64,000 nt of DNA from JADFQT01 sp965216025 (lineage in GTDB: Bacteria > Chloroflexota > Dehalococcoidia > Lucifugimonadales > UBA3495), in assembly GCA_965216025.1 (NCBI GenBank), contig CBDCEX010000016.1, forward strand, positions 372,001-436,000, written 5' to 3'. Of this stretch, positions 1-7,626 are shown in pieces. How positions within the stretch are numbered: the first letter of the stretch is position 1; each line of letters begins with the position of its first letter. The notes under the pieces are model-generated. The model did no database searches and was not told the origin of the DNA. It was given only the letters and a program-made list of their open reading frames with translations. The position numbers and the translations under genes were made by a program.

Positions 1-2
1 TG

Positions 3-392
3 CTGCGGTCCATTGACATTCATTGGGTTAACCACCTGACCATCATGGAAAATTTGAGAACCGGCATTGGATTGCACGCTTACGGGCAACGGGACCCCCT
101 GGTGGTGTACCGCACCGAGGGGCACAAGACCTTTCAGGAGCTGTTGCAGCGCATGCAAACCGACGTGGCCCACTCCTTGTTCCACGTAGTGGTTACTCAG
201 CAGCCAGGCCGTCCCCCTGGAACCGGTGGAAACGGCAGAACCGGCGGAAACGGAGCGACCCAAGACACCCCGATGAAGCAGTTCAGCGCCGGCAAGAGGG
301 CAGCGCCGACGGGAACCAAAATTGGGCGCAACGCCCCTTGCCCCTGTGGCAGCGGCAAGAAGTACAAGCGCTGCTGCGGCGCCAACATTTAG
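3..392 (+). CDS. secA: Protein translocase subunit SecA, C-terminal part (5' end outside window)
   Basis: The open frame runs in from the window edge, so only about 129 C-terminal residues are seen. The peptide reads through the conserved helical-scaffold stretch (HWVNHLTIMENLRTGIGL, then HAYGQRDPLV), a proline/glycine-rich variable linker, and the zinc-binding SEC-C tail (NAPCPCGSGKKYKRCCG) that ends the protein. SecA is the cytoplasmic ATPase driving preproteins through SecYEG; the CxCx8CC tail binds Zn2+ and contacts SecB or ribosomes. An internal ATG at position 45 is not the start, because the conserved sequence continues upstream of it. The last 66 bases are duplicated about 1.5 kb downstream (1871-1936). 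Confidence 0.95.
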   Translation: MRSIDIHWVNHLTIMENLRTGIGLHAYGQRDPLVVYRTEGHKTFQELLQRMQTDVAHSLFHVVVTQQPGRPPGTGGNGRTGGNGATQDTPMKQFSAGKRAAPTGTKIGRNAPCPCGSGKKYKRCCGANI

Positions 393-393
393 C
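328..393 (+). repeat. 66-bp direct repeat, copy 1 (secA 3' end)
   Basis: These bases encode the SEC-C zinc motif and stop codon of secA. They recur at 1871-1936 with only two differences, and similarity stops sharply at the repeat edges. Two direct copies of a conserved gene's 3' end around about 1.5 kb of unrelated DNA resemble the attL/attR pair left by an integrative element that targets a gene end. No integrase lies between them, so the element would be a remnant. Confidence 0.8.
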
Positions 394-539
394 CCCACTA
401 CACTCTGACCAACCTGTAATTTTTGATAGTGGTGGTGGTAACTCTCTTCCCCTTTCTCTCTTTCATGGTCGCGGACAACTCATCCTCTACTTGTGGCAGG
501 GTGGCCGATCTTGTAGACAATTCCAAGTGTCTAGTTTAA

Positions 540-720
540 CCTAGAAGTCTGGCCGGAAAGCCATTGGCCAGGTTTCGCGCTACGCCAAGCAGACGTATTA
601 CTGGCTGAAACGGCATAATAATATATGTAATACGTTTCAAGAACCTACTATTACATCGATAATCGATGTTAAGAAAACGACAGCTTGGGGAGAATCGGGG
701 TTTCCGGCCAGATTTCTAGG
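540..720 (+). mobile_element. MITE-like unit, left copy
   Basis: This 181-bp unit starts with CCTAGAAGTCTGGCCGGAAA and ends with the near-inverted complement (TTTCCGGCCAGATTTCTAGG), so it has its own terminal inverted repeats of about 20 bp. The inner part contains the palindrome ATCGATAATCGAT. The whole unit is matched in inverted orientation at 1549-1728. It has no coding capacity. No clear target-site duplication was found around it. It looks like a non-autonomous transposable element, although a long terminal repeat of one larger element is also possible. Confidence 0.75.
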
Positions 721-759
721 GCAGGCAGTGGGGAGGTAACAACATAGAAGGATTCCGCC

Positions 760-1600
760 ATGAGTGCACAACCAAACGGTGATGACCAACTCACCACCAG
801 CAGCGACCCACGTGAAAGGCTGCGCCAGATCGAACAACAAATGGATGCCCTTCGACACGAGCAACGTGTGGGGGGGGCCTTGGTATAAAAGATTAGATTT
901 ATGGCTGGGGATCCTAGGCGTACTTGTTGCGGTTTCGATCCCCTTGTATATCGCCTTTTCAGCATCCCAAGAGCAGCGTCATTTAACTCTAGGGTACCAG
1001 GGGCCAGTTCCCTGGCTGACACTGGAGGGTAACCAGGGCAGTAATGAGGACTTGGGGATCATTTTTGAAGGTAGTCCAGTTGACACGCTGGGCAGACTGG
1101 TAATCTCCATCCAGAACACCGGAACCGGCGGGATAATCTCCGATATGTTTCCTGGTGGTCCACTTAATTTTGAGATAATCGGCACAGGTAATAATTCCAC
1201 AGAGGAACCGCTACTTCTCAGAATAGTAGATGTGAGTCCTAGACCGCAAAGAGCGGCAGAACTAACTATTATTGGCAGAAACAATCCTAGTTCATTCACA
1301 TATAAACCTGGTCTCATCAACGAATGAAACTCCGTTCATCTTGAAGTCCTTCTATCCACAATAACAGATGTGGTTGTCAAAGCAAATGGAGTCATCGTCG
1401 ATGGGGATATTCTTTTCGTGGGGAAGCCGGCTCCCCCTGACGAGGGCATTAGCGTCGGTGATAGTTTAGGACAATTAGTGGACAATGCTGGTGGCAGGGC
1501 TGCTCTGGGAATTATCTTTGGCGTTCTTACATTGTTGGCTTTGGTTGGCCTAGAAGTCTGGCCGGAAACCTCGATTCCCCCTAGGCCAGCGTTTTCTTAA
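760..1600 (+). pseudogene. Broken gene for a two-anchor membrane protein (unrecognised)
   Basis: An ATG at 760, with a GAAGGA-type ribosome site before it, opens a hydrophilic, helix-prone N-terminus (RERLRQIEQQMDALRHEQRV). This stops at 886-888. Shifting frame at the run of eight G (870-877) continues it into a membrane segment (LGILGVLVAVSIPLYIAF), then a beta-rich, probably extracellular region. A TGA at 1325-1327 interrupts that frame, yet the same frame stays open beyond it. It codes a second hydrophobic stretch (ALGIIFGVLTLLALVG) before running into the right MITE copy, which supplies the last 16 or so residues. The simplest reading is one gene with a frameshift, a nonsense codon and a lost 3' end. 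No family was recognised. Confidence 0.6.
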
Positions 1601-1728
1601 CGTCGATTATCGATGGCATAGTGGGTGTTGCAACGTATTACATGCACCACCATGCCATATAAGTCTTGAATACGTCTGCTTCGAGTAGCGCAAAACCCGG
1701 CCAATGGCTTTCCGGCCAGACTTCTAGG
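1549..1728 (-). mobile_element. MITE-like unit, right copy (inverted)
   Basis: This is the inverted partner of the unit at 540-720. Reading its reverse complement reproduces the left copy from CCTAGAAGTCTGGCCGGAAA through GCCATTGGCC to the ATCGATAATCGA core, with scattered substitutions. The two copies bracket about 830 bp holding the broken membrane-protein gene, giving a composite-transposon-like layout. Confidence 0.75.
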
Positions 1729-1870
1729 ATATGTAGTGTTGGAAAGCAACCCGCGGATGTATTTTTGGGAGTACCTGAGCGTCGGTGCTTATTTGTTTAT
1801 TGCTTCAATTACTTTGGGCATGTTCGTGTTAGTGGTGTTAGTGTTAGTAGCATGACCTTCTCACTTCTCT

Positions 1871-1936
1871 GCAACGCCCCTTGCCCCTATGGTAGCGGCA
1901 AGAAGTACAAGCGCTGCTGCGGCGCCAACATTTAGC
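1871..1936 (+). repeat. 66-bp direct repeat, copy 2 (orphan secA tail)
   Basis: This copy matches 328-393 at 64 of 66 positions. One change turns the second cysteine codon of the zinc motif into tyrosine (CPYGSG instead of CPCGSG). An open frame of 89 codons ends here, but its upstream part has no resemblance to SecA and runs through the MITE copy. I read this as a duplicated gene end, not a functional gene. Confidence 0.8.
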
Positions 1937-1942
1937 TAGAAA

Positions 1943-2185
1943 TTAGGGCTTTCTGCCGAATATCCCGGTGAATATCCGGGCGAAAAAGGACACCTTGGGC
2001 GGGGCGCTCTGTGTTGGCTGCCCGGCCGGTTGCCCGGTCAAATACTTTTCCGGTTCGCCATCAAAGGCCGCCTTGCATCCCGGAGCGCAAAAGTAGTAGG
2101 TAGTTCCCTGATAATCGCTCTGGCCGCCCGGCGGATTATCCACATCAACATCCATTTGACAAATCGGGTCAACTGCTGTCGCCAT
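1943..2185 (-). CDS. YHS-domain metal-binding protein
   Basis: This 80-residue protein carries the YHS signature: a short lead with DPICQMDVD, then YQGTTYYFCAPGCKAAFDGEPEKYL. YHS domains occur in copper and heavy-metal handling proteins, and the three cysteines here are the likely metal ligands. The C-terminal 30 residues are proline/glutamine-rich and end in a short hydrophobic-basic patch (FFARIFTGIFGRKP) that could touch the membrane. It lies 102 bp downstream of the copper ATPase on the same strand and probably belongs to that transcript as an accessory copper-binding protein. Confidence 0.85.
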   Translation of the reverse strand: MATAVDPICQMDVDVDNPPGGQSDYQGTTYYFCAPGCKAAFDGEPEKYLTGQPAGQPTQSAPPKVSFFARIFTGIFGRKP

Positions 2186-2287
2186 TTTCGATGCCTCCGG
2201 TCATTGATTCCGCAGGGACGCACGGCCGTGCGTCCCTAGCCTGCCAAAATCCCGCGCTGTTCCTAAAGATAGAAATGGTATAAGTCA

Positions 2288-4852
2288 TTAGCCCTTGGCC
2301 TGACGCAGTCTTAATGAATTGCTGACCACCGTCACCGAGCTGAAAGCCATGGCGAGGGCCGCCAGCATCGGATTCAGGAATCCCTCGGTGCCAAAAAAGA
2401 ACTGGAGGCCCGCCGGCACGCCTCCCCACACGCTGAAAACCGGATAAAGGACTCCTGCCGCCACCGGAATTAACAGCACGTTGTAGAAAAAAGCCCAAAA
2501 CAGATTCTGCTTGATGGTCCTGAGGGTCTGCCGGCTCAGGGTAAGGGCGGTGATAACTCCGGTCAGGTCGGCTCGCATCAAGGTTATATCCGCCGACTCA
2601 ATGGCGACGTCAGTGCCGCTTCCCATGGCCATACCCACATCGGACTGGGCCAGAGCGGGCGCGTCGTTGATGCCGTCTCCAACCATTGCTACTACCCGGC
2701 CCTGGGATTGCAGCCTCCGGATCACCTCCACCTTATCCGCCGGCAGCACTTCCGCCTCGACCTGGTCCACACCCGCTTGACTCGCAATAGCGCGGGCGGT
2801 ATGGGCATTGTCTCCGGTCAGCATCACCACTTCCAGCCCCATTTGCCTCAACCCGGCTACTGCCTCTCGCGAGGTTGGTTTCAGGGTGTCGGCGACCGCC
2901 ACCAGGCCCACGACTGAGCCTTCCATAGAGCCTTCCAGCGCCAGGAACATCGGCGTTTTGCCCTGAGAGGCCAGCAGCGCCGCCCGGTCCCGCAACGCCG
3001 ACACGTCGGCTCCTACGCTCTCCATCAGGGCTTGATTGCCCAACCAAAGCCGGCGGCCATCAACCTGTGCCTGAACCCCCTGACCGGGGATCGCCTGGAA
3101 ATCAGCCGACGCCCTCAATTGCAATCCCCGACCTCTGACCTCCTGGACCAACGCCTGCGCCAGGGGGTGCTCCGAGCCCTGCTCCACGGAAGCCGCCAGG
3201 GCGAGCACCTCATTTTCCTGGTCTATACCGGGCTCCTGGTCAATCCCGGGGCCCGCCAGGGCGATCACGTCGGTGACCGACGGGCGGCCCTCGGTCAGAG
3301 TTCCCGTCTTGTCCAGCACCACCACGTCGACCCGCTGGGCGATTTCCAGGGCCTGCGCGCTCCGAATCAAGACGCCCTGGTCGGCGCCCTTGCCGGTACC
3401 GACTATGATCGCGGTGGGAGTCGCCAACCCCAGCGCGCAAGGACAGGCGATGATCAGAATCGAGACTAGTACCAGCGTCGCGAAGGTAAGCGAGGGTGGC
3501 GGTCCCAGCACCAGCCAGAATAAAAACGCCACCAGGGCTACGGCGGTGACCGCGGGGACGAAGTAGGCCGCCACCCGGTCGGCCAGTCGCTGGATTGGAG
3601 CCTTGGAGCCCTGAGCCTCCTCCACCAGGCGGATGATCTGGGAGAGCACGGTGTCCTGGCCTACCTTGGTGGCTTGAAACTGAAAAGCGCCCGTATTGTT
3701 CAGGGTCGCGCCATAAACTAGCTGGCCCGGCTCCTTGTCCACCGGCATGCTTTCCCCAGTCAGCATCGATTCATCCACCGTGGAGCGGCCCTCCGTCACT
3801 GCCCCGTCCACCGGCACTTTTTCTCCGGGCCGGACCAGGATGATGTCGCCCGGCACCACGAGGTCAATCGGCAGATCCATCTCCTCGCCGTCCCTAAAAA
3901 CTCGGGCTGTGCTGGGCCTTAACCCAATCAGCCGCTGGATTGCCTCGGAGGTGCGCCCCCTGGCCCGGGCCTCCAGGTAACGTCCCAGGAGGATTAACGC
4001 GATGATTATGGCGGCGGTATCGAAAAAAACGGCCGAGGATATGCCCCGGCTGGAGAGCACCTGGGGCGCCAATGCGCCAAGCAGCACCACCACCACGCTA
4101 TAGCCATAGGCCACGCTGGTGCCCAGAGCGATGAGGGTATGCATGTTGGCGGCGCCGTGCCGCAGCGCTCCCAATCCGGAGGTATAGAAGCTCCAGCCCG
4201 CCCAGAATTGGACCGGCGTGGCCAGGGCCCATAGGATAAAGGGATAGAAAGACCACTCCATCAGGGGCGAAACCCAGGGGAGCAGCTCGAAGGTCCCCAA
4301 CAAGAGTGATATCCCTATTGACGCGGCAAACAGCAGGCGCCGGCGCAATTCCCCTAGCTCCCTGGTCTTGGATAGCCGCTCCAGCTCTGCCCCGGAGTCC
4401 AATCCCTGGGATTCATCCCCCACAATCCGGTATCCAGCCGACTGGACCGCCCGGCGAAAATCGGCCATATCCGCCATTCCGGGGGAGTACTCCACGGTAG
4501 CTTTTTCGGTAGCCAGGTTGACCACGGCGCTCACCACGGCGGGCAGTTGGTTTAGGGAATTCTCGACATGACCCACGCAAGCGGCGCAGGTCATCCCGTC
4601 CACACCCAAAGTGGTTTTTACCGTAGGCACCCGATATCCGTATTTCTCTACCGCCTCCCTTAGCTGCTTCAGGTTGATATCCGCAGCTCCATAATCTACC
4701 GACGCCCTTTCGGTAGCCAGGTTGACCGAGGCCTTGCTGACGCCGGGCACCGCAGACAGGGCGTTTTCCACATGGCCAACGCAGGCGGCGCAGGTCATCC
4801 CCTCGATAGGCAGAGTGATTTGTTTTTCAGGCTTCTTTGTTTTGATGGCCAT
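2288..4852 (-). CDS. copA: Copper-translocating P1B-type ATPase
   Basis: The 854-residue protein has two N-terminal heavy-metal-associated domains, each with GMTCAAC (cysteines near residues 21/24 and 89/92). Membrane segments follow, then the CPC ion-binding motif in IIACPCALGLATPTA, the phosphorylation site DKTGT, and the hinge GDGINDAP. This set identifies a Cu(+)-exporting P1B-1 ATPase of usual length, working in the cytoplasmic membrane. CsoR upstream and a YHS protein downstream support copper detoxification. The start ATG (4852) gives the expected N-terminal metal domain. A MITE-like insertion lies just upstream and may affect transcription from the csoR promoter. Confidence 0.97.
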   Translation of the reverse strand: MAIKTKKPEKQITLPIEGMTCAACVGHVENALSAVPGVSKASVNLATERASVDYGAADINLKQLREAVEKYGYRVPTVKTTLGVDGMTCAACVGHVENSLNQLPAVVSAVVNLATEKATVEYSPGMADMADFRRAVQSAGYRIVGDESQGLDSGAELERLSKTRELGELRRRLLFAASIGISLLLGTFELLPWVSPLMEWSFYPFILWALATPVQFWAGWSFYTSGLGALRHGAANMHTLIALGTSVAYGYSVVVVLLGALAPQVLSSRGISSAVFFDTAAIIIALILLGRYLEARARGRTSEAIQRLIGLRPSTARVFRDGEEMDLPIDLVVPGDIILVRPGEKVPVDGAVTEGRSTVDESMLTGESMPVDKEPGQLVYGATLNNTGAFQFQATKVGQDTVLSQIIRLVEEAQGSKAPIQRLADRVAAYFVPAVTAVALVAFLFWLVLGPPPSLTFATLVLVSILIIACPCALGLATPTAIIVGTGKGADQGVLIRSAQALEIAQRVDVVVLDKTGTLTEGRPSVTDVIALAGPGIDQEPGIDQENEVLALAASVEQGSEHPLAQALVQEVRGRGLQLRASADFQAIPGQGVQAQVDGRRLWLGNQALMESVGADVSALRDRAALLASQGKTPMFLALEGSMEGSVVGLVAVADTLKPTSREAVAGLRQMGLEVVMLTGDNAHTARAIASQAGVDQVEAEVLPADKVEVIRRLQSQGRVVAMVGDGINDAPALAQSDVGMAMGSGTDVAIESADITLMRADLTGVITALTLSRQTLRTIKQNLFWAFFYNVLLIPVAAGVLYPVFSVWGGVPAGLQFFFGTEGFLNPMLAALAMAFSSVTVVSNSLRLRQAKG

Positions 4853-4872
4853 TCGTTATACCAAAATTTCGC

Positions 4873-4990
4873 TCAGAGGGTGTCTAAATAGCTGGTTTCT
4901 CCCCCTTGGCAAGAGGGAGACTAAGAGGGGTGTCGTGACCCCTCCTAACCTCCCCTTAGTAAGGGGAAGGACATTTTAAACACCCTCTCA
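4873..4990. mobile_element. Short MITE-like insertion upstream of copA
   Basis: About 118 bp are bounded by inverted ends: CAGAGGGTGTCTAAAT on the left, and ATTTTAAACACCCTCTCAG on the right, which is its approximate inverted complement. The interior holds C-rich/G-rich palindromic sequence (CCCCTTAGTAAGGGG) like the repeats at 23983 and 62108. It has no coding capacity. The right end supplies the stop codon of the small broken gene next to it (4988-4990), suggesting it inserted into that gene's 3' end. Confidence 0.55.
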
Positions 4991-5326
4991 GAAAAGTTGG
5001 CCTCCCAGTAGACCGGCCAAGCGTAGGCCCCAGATGCCGGCGGCCAGCAACGTAGATGCGATCAGTACGATCGACGACCGCCTTCGCCAAACGTTTGGGC
5101 CCCGCCGCCGGTCCGCCAGCTCCAGGTACCAACCCCGGCTTAGCAGGAGCAGGGTTAAAGCCAGGAAGGGCCAGGTGAGCACCCGCAACGCGGGAGCCAG
5201 AGCCAGGCCAGTCTCCCCCAAGCTGAGGAAGCCCAGCAGGCCCGGAACGATTCATCACCAGGGAAGGGGAAGGATGCCCGCCAACAAGGTTTGAAGCGGC
5301 CTTTCTACTTGAATCAGCTTGCGCAT
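4988..5326 (-). pseudogene. Small membrane protein of the copper cluster, frameshifted
   Basis: An ATG at 5326, preceded by AGAGGG, starts a 23-residue peptide (MRKLIQVERPLQTLLAGILP and three more) that ends at TGG-TGA around 5255. In another frame a hydrophobic protein continues from about 5240, with PGLLGFLSLGETGLALAP, then two membrane-spanning stretches (VLTWPFLALTLLLLS and VLIASTLLAAGIWGLRLAGLL), ending at 4988. Joined, they would make a small protein of about 110 residues with two or three membrane segments. The alternative is a separate TTG-started protein at 5221. The position between csoR and copA suggests a copper-linked membrane role, but the family is not recognised. The 3' end lies in the MITE-like insertion. 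Confidence 0.5.
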
Positions 5327-5421
5327 GATACCCTCTCTATTGAAAATAGGGCCGGTGAAAATGGGCCCGGCGATAATGGGGCCGGTGGAAATGGGTGCAG
5401 CTTGGCTGTTGGCCGGTCGGC

Positions 5422-5715
5422 CTATTTGTGGGCTTGAATATACAGGTCCTTGAGCTCCGCGACAATCTCATCCTCGCGGCCGTCCTTGATTCCTTGAACC
5501 GCGCAGGATTGAAGATGCCCGCCCAACAGGACGCTTTCCATCTTTTCAATTGCGCGCCGCACCGCATAGGTCTGCTTGAGGATGTCCACGCAGTATTGGT
5601 CCTCTTCCACCATCTTGCGCACGCCGGCCAAATGGCCTTCGATATAGCTCAAGCGCTTCAGGGCTTGCTCTTTGGATTCAGAAAGCATCCAACCTTCCGG
5701 TTTTTTCCTACCCAT
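5422..5715 (-). CDS. csoR: Copper-sensing transcriptional repressor CsoR family
   Basis: The 97-residue all-helical protein belongs to the CsoR/DUF156 family. The characteristic Cu(I) ligand set Cys-His-Cys is present: C in DQYCVDIL, then H and C in LLGGHLQSC. The family N-terminal helix (ALKRLSYIEGHLAGVRKMVEED) is well conserved. CsoR tetramers bind G/C-tract operators and release DNA on binding Cu(I). Here it heads the minus-strand copper cluster. A strong promoter lies just upstream, and a C-tract/G-tract element sits between the promoter and the start codon, fitting autoregulation. Confidence 0.93.
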   Translation of the reverse strand: MGRKKPEGWMLSESKEQALKRLSYIEGHLAGVRKMVEEDQYCVDILKQTYAVRRAIEKMESVLLGGHLQSCAVQGIKDGREDEIVAELKDLYIQAHK

Positions 5716-5732
5716 ACCCCCTGGGAGTGGGT
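5716..5732 (-). promoter_or_regulatory. Possible CsoR operator
   Basis: ACCCCCTGGGAGTGGGT abuts the csoR start codon and lies between it and the -10 box. C-tract/G-tract pseudo-palindromes of this form are typical CsoR targets. The assignment is by position and composition only. Confidence 0.4.
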
Positions 5733-5741
5733 TTAATTAAA

Positions 5742-5770
5742 AGTTTAGACTTTGCCCTGCATTCTGTCAA
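5742..5770 (-). promoter_or_regulatory. Sigma-70-type promoter of the csoR-copA cluster
   Basis: On the minus strand TTGACA (5770-5765) is followed by a 17-base spacer and TAAACT (5747-5742). The -35 box is a perfect consensus match with ideal spacing. The start site would fall about 20 bases upstream of the csoR ATG. Confidence 0.7.
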
Positions 5771-5800
5771 ACATAGCTGCAACCAACCCCGGGTGCTTTA

Positions 5801-5922
5801 ATTGTCATTGCGAGGGCCGCAGCCCCGAAGCAATCTCATGAGGGTAAGGAGGGATTCCTTCGCGGAGTTTATCCTGAGCGCAGCCGAAGGGCCAGCAATG
5901 CCAGTGAGCAGAACCGAAAGGC
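5801..5922. repeat. Dispersed palindromic intergenic repeat, copy 1
   Basis: This holds the modules GTCATTGCGAGGGCCGCAG, GAAGCAATCTCATGAGGGTA, a TCCTGAGCGCAGCCGAAGG segment and a terminal ACCGAAAGGC. The same modules recur at 13753-13944 and 55364-55492. The 455-bp gap between csoR and the hydantoinase gene (5716-6170) otherwise holds the csoR promoter and no gene that I can support. Confidence 0.75.
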
Positions 5923-6170
5923 AAGCCGGCAAGCCGGATTAGCTACCTTGACAGAACAATGGAATAGAATCAGGATAGCTGTATGGTTCATTCCTCCTTC
6001 ACGGGCGTCCTCCCCACGACCATGTTAAGCATTAACCTGATGGTCTTGGCGCGGGCCCACCTCTCCTCAGGGCAGGGACAGTAGGCCGCCGGCAAATCCA
6101 CTACGCCTGGGTAATTGTGGCAGTAGGCGCCTGGGGAGCAAGGGGTGAGGGGAATAAAGGAAGGTGAGAT

Positions 6171-7595
6171 ATGCTGGACCTGATTATTAGAGGCGGAGAA
6201 GTAGTCACCCCGTGGGGAGTGGGGGATTGGGATGTGGCGGTGCAGGGAGAGAAAATCGTCGCGGTGACCTCCCCCGGCACCCTGACCGATGATGTGGGAC
6301 GGGTCATCGACGCCACCGGCAAGGTCGTAATACCCGGGGGCATCGAGCCCCACGCGCACATCGCGGCGCCGATAATGGGGCCGGGCAACCTGAAGACGGC
6401 CCCGCCCGAGCAGGTAAGCCGCGCCGCCCTTTTCGGCGGCACCACGACGCTGATGGATTTCGCCATCCAATACCCGGGCATCGACATCGGTCAGGCCATT
6501 CAGGAGCGCACCTCGGTCTGGCAGGGCAACTCCTACGCCGACTATGCCCACCATCTGATGCTGTTGGGGGAAATCCCGACCCCGCTTTTGGAGTCCCTGC
6601 ACGAGTACATAGAGGACGGCTTCGCTTCCGTCAAGATATTCACCACCAACATACGGCCGCCGGAGATGACCGGCGCGCCGCGCATGGTGGGCATGGGGCA
6701 TTTGCACGACCTGATGGAGCAGATTCAACGGCACAACGCCATGCTGCTGGTCCACTCCGAGGACGACGACATGGTGCAACACATGTACCAAAAGCTGGCA
6801 GTCGAGGAGAGGAACGAGTGGTGGAACATGCATCTGGTGCACAGTAACGAGTCGGAGGATGTGTCCTTCCGGCGGGTACTCCGGGTATCCGAATGGACCG
6901 GCTCACCGGTGTATTTCGTCCACGTCAGCGCTAGGGAGGGTATCCAGGCCATCGGGGAATCCCGTGCCAAGGGAATGCCCGTATACGGCGAGACCCTGCA
7001 CAACTACTGCTGCTTCAACGCCGACAATTACAAGGAAGAAAACGGCATGAAGTACCACACCTATCCCTCGCTGAAGTCGGAGGAGGACCGGCAATCCCTC
7101 TGGGACGGCATCGTCAACGGCGCGCTGAACACCATGGCTACCGATGAGTACTGCACCTCATGGGAGCTGAAAATCCAGGGTAAAACGGTGCGGGATGTAA
7201 CCGGCGGCCACAACGGCGCCGAAACCCGGGTCGGCATCACCTACAGCGAGGGTGTCTCCAAGCGGGGGATGTCCCTCCAGCGCTTCGTGGATGTTACCTC
7301 GGCTAACGCCGCCAAAATAATGGGCCTCTATCCCCGCAAGGGAGTTATCGCCCCGGGCAGCGACGCGGACCTGGTGTTGATTGACCCCAACTTCAAGCGA
7401 GCGCTGCGGATGGACGACTTCCACATAAGCGATTACAGCATCTGGGAGGGGTTTCCCGTGGAGGGGTGGCCGGTCATGACCATCCTGAGAGGCGCCGTCG
7501 CCGTGGAGAACGGCCAGCTGAACACCAGCTTGGGCAGCGGTAAGTTCCTGCCCCGCAAACTGAATCCAGAAGTCACCAACCGGCCAGCGTGCTAG
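6171..7595 (+). CDS. Dihydropyrimidinase / D-hydantoinase family amidohydrolase
   Basis: This 474-residue cyclic amidohydrolase has all the binuclear-metal ligands of the hydantoinase group: HxH at residues 61/63 (GGIEPHAHI), the carboxylated lysine K155 (SVKIFTT), H195 (LLVHSED), H251 (YFVHVSA) and D325 (MATDEYC). Such enzymes open hydantoin or dihydropyrimidine rings. Length and motif spacing are normal. It leads a plus-strand run with two CoA-transferases, a transporter, an SDR and a hydratase, so it may start breakdown of a cyclic amide or imide. The true substrate cannot be read from the sequence. AAGGTGAG just before the ATG serves as ribosome site. Confidence 0.9.
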   Translation: MLDLIIRGGEVVTPWGVGDWDVAVQGEKIVAVTSPGTLTDDVGRVIDATGKVVIPGGIEPHAHIAAPIMGPGNLKTAPPEQVSRAALFGGTTTLMDFAIQYPGIDIGQAIQERTSVWQGNSYADYAHHLMLLGEIPTPLLESLHEYIEDGFASVKIFTTNIRPPEMTGAPRMVGMGHLHDLMEQIQRHNAMLLVHSEDDDMVQHMYQKLAVEERNEWWNMHLVHSNESEDVSFRRVLRVSEWTGSPVYFVHVSAREGIQAIGESRAKGMPVYGETLHNYCCFNADNYKEENGMKYHTYPSLKSEEDRQSLWDGIVNGALNTMATDEYCTSWELKIQGKTVRDVTGGHNGAETRVGITYSEGVSKRGMSLQRFVDVTSANAAKIMGLYPRKGVIAPGSDADLVLIDPNFKRALRMDDFHISDYSIWEGFPVEGWPVMTILRGAVAVENGQLNTSLGSGKFLPRKLNPEVTNRPAC

Positions 7596-7626
7596 TTGAT
7601 GGCGCTCCCCGGCTCCGGCATTAAGC

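Noticed and set aside
1325..1327. A second selenocysteine UGA in the membrane-protein gene
   Set aside because: The residue context is not redox-like, no hairpin of SECIS form follows at the right distance, and the gene already has a frameshift.
1666..1935. An 89-codon open frame ending in a SecA-like zinc tail
   Set aside because: Only the last 22 codons match SecA. The rest runs through the MITE-like unit and has no protein character, so it is a duplicated gene end and not a gene.
5949..5980. A promoter for the hydantoinase gene starting with TTGACA
   Set aside because: The -35 box is perfect but no acceptable -10 box lies 16-18 bases downstream.
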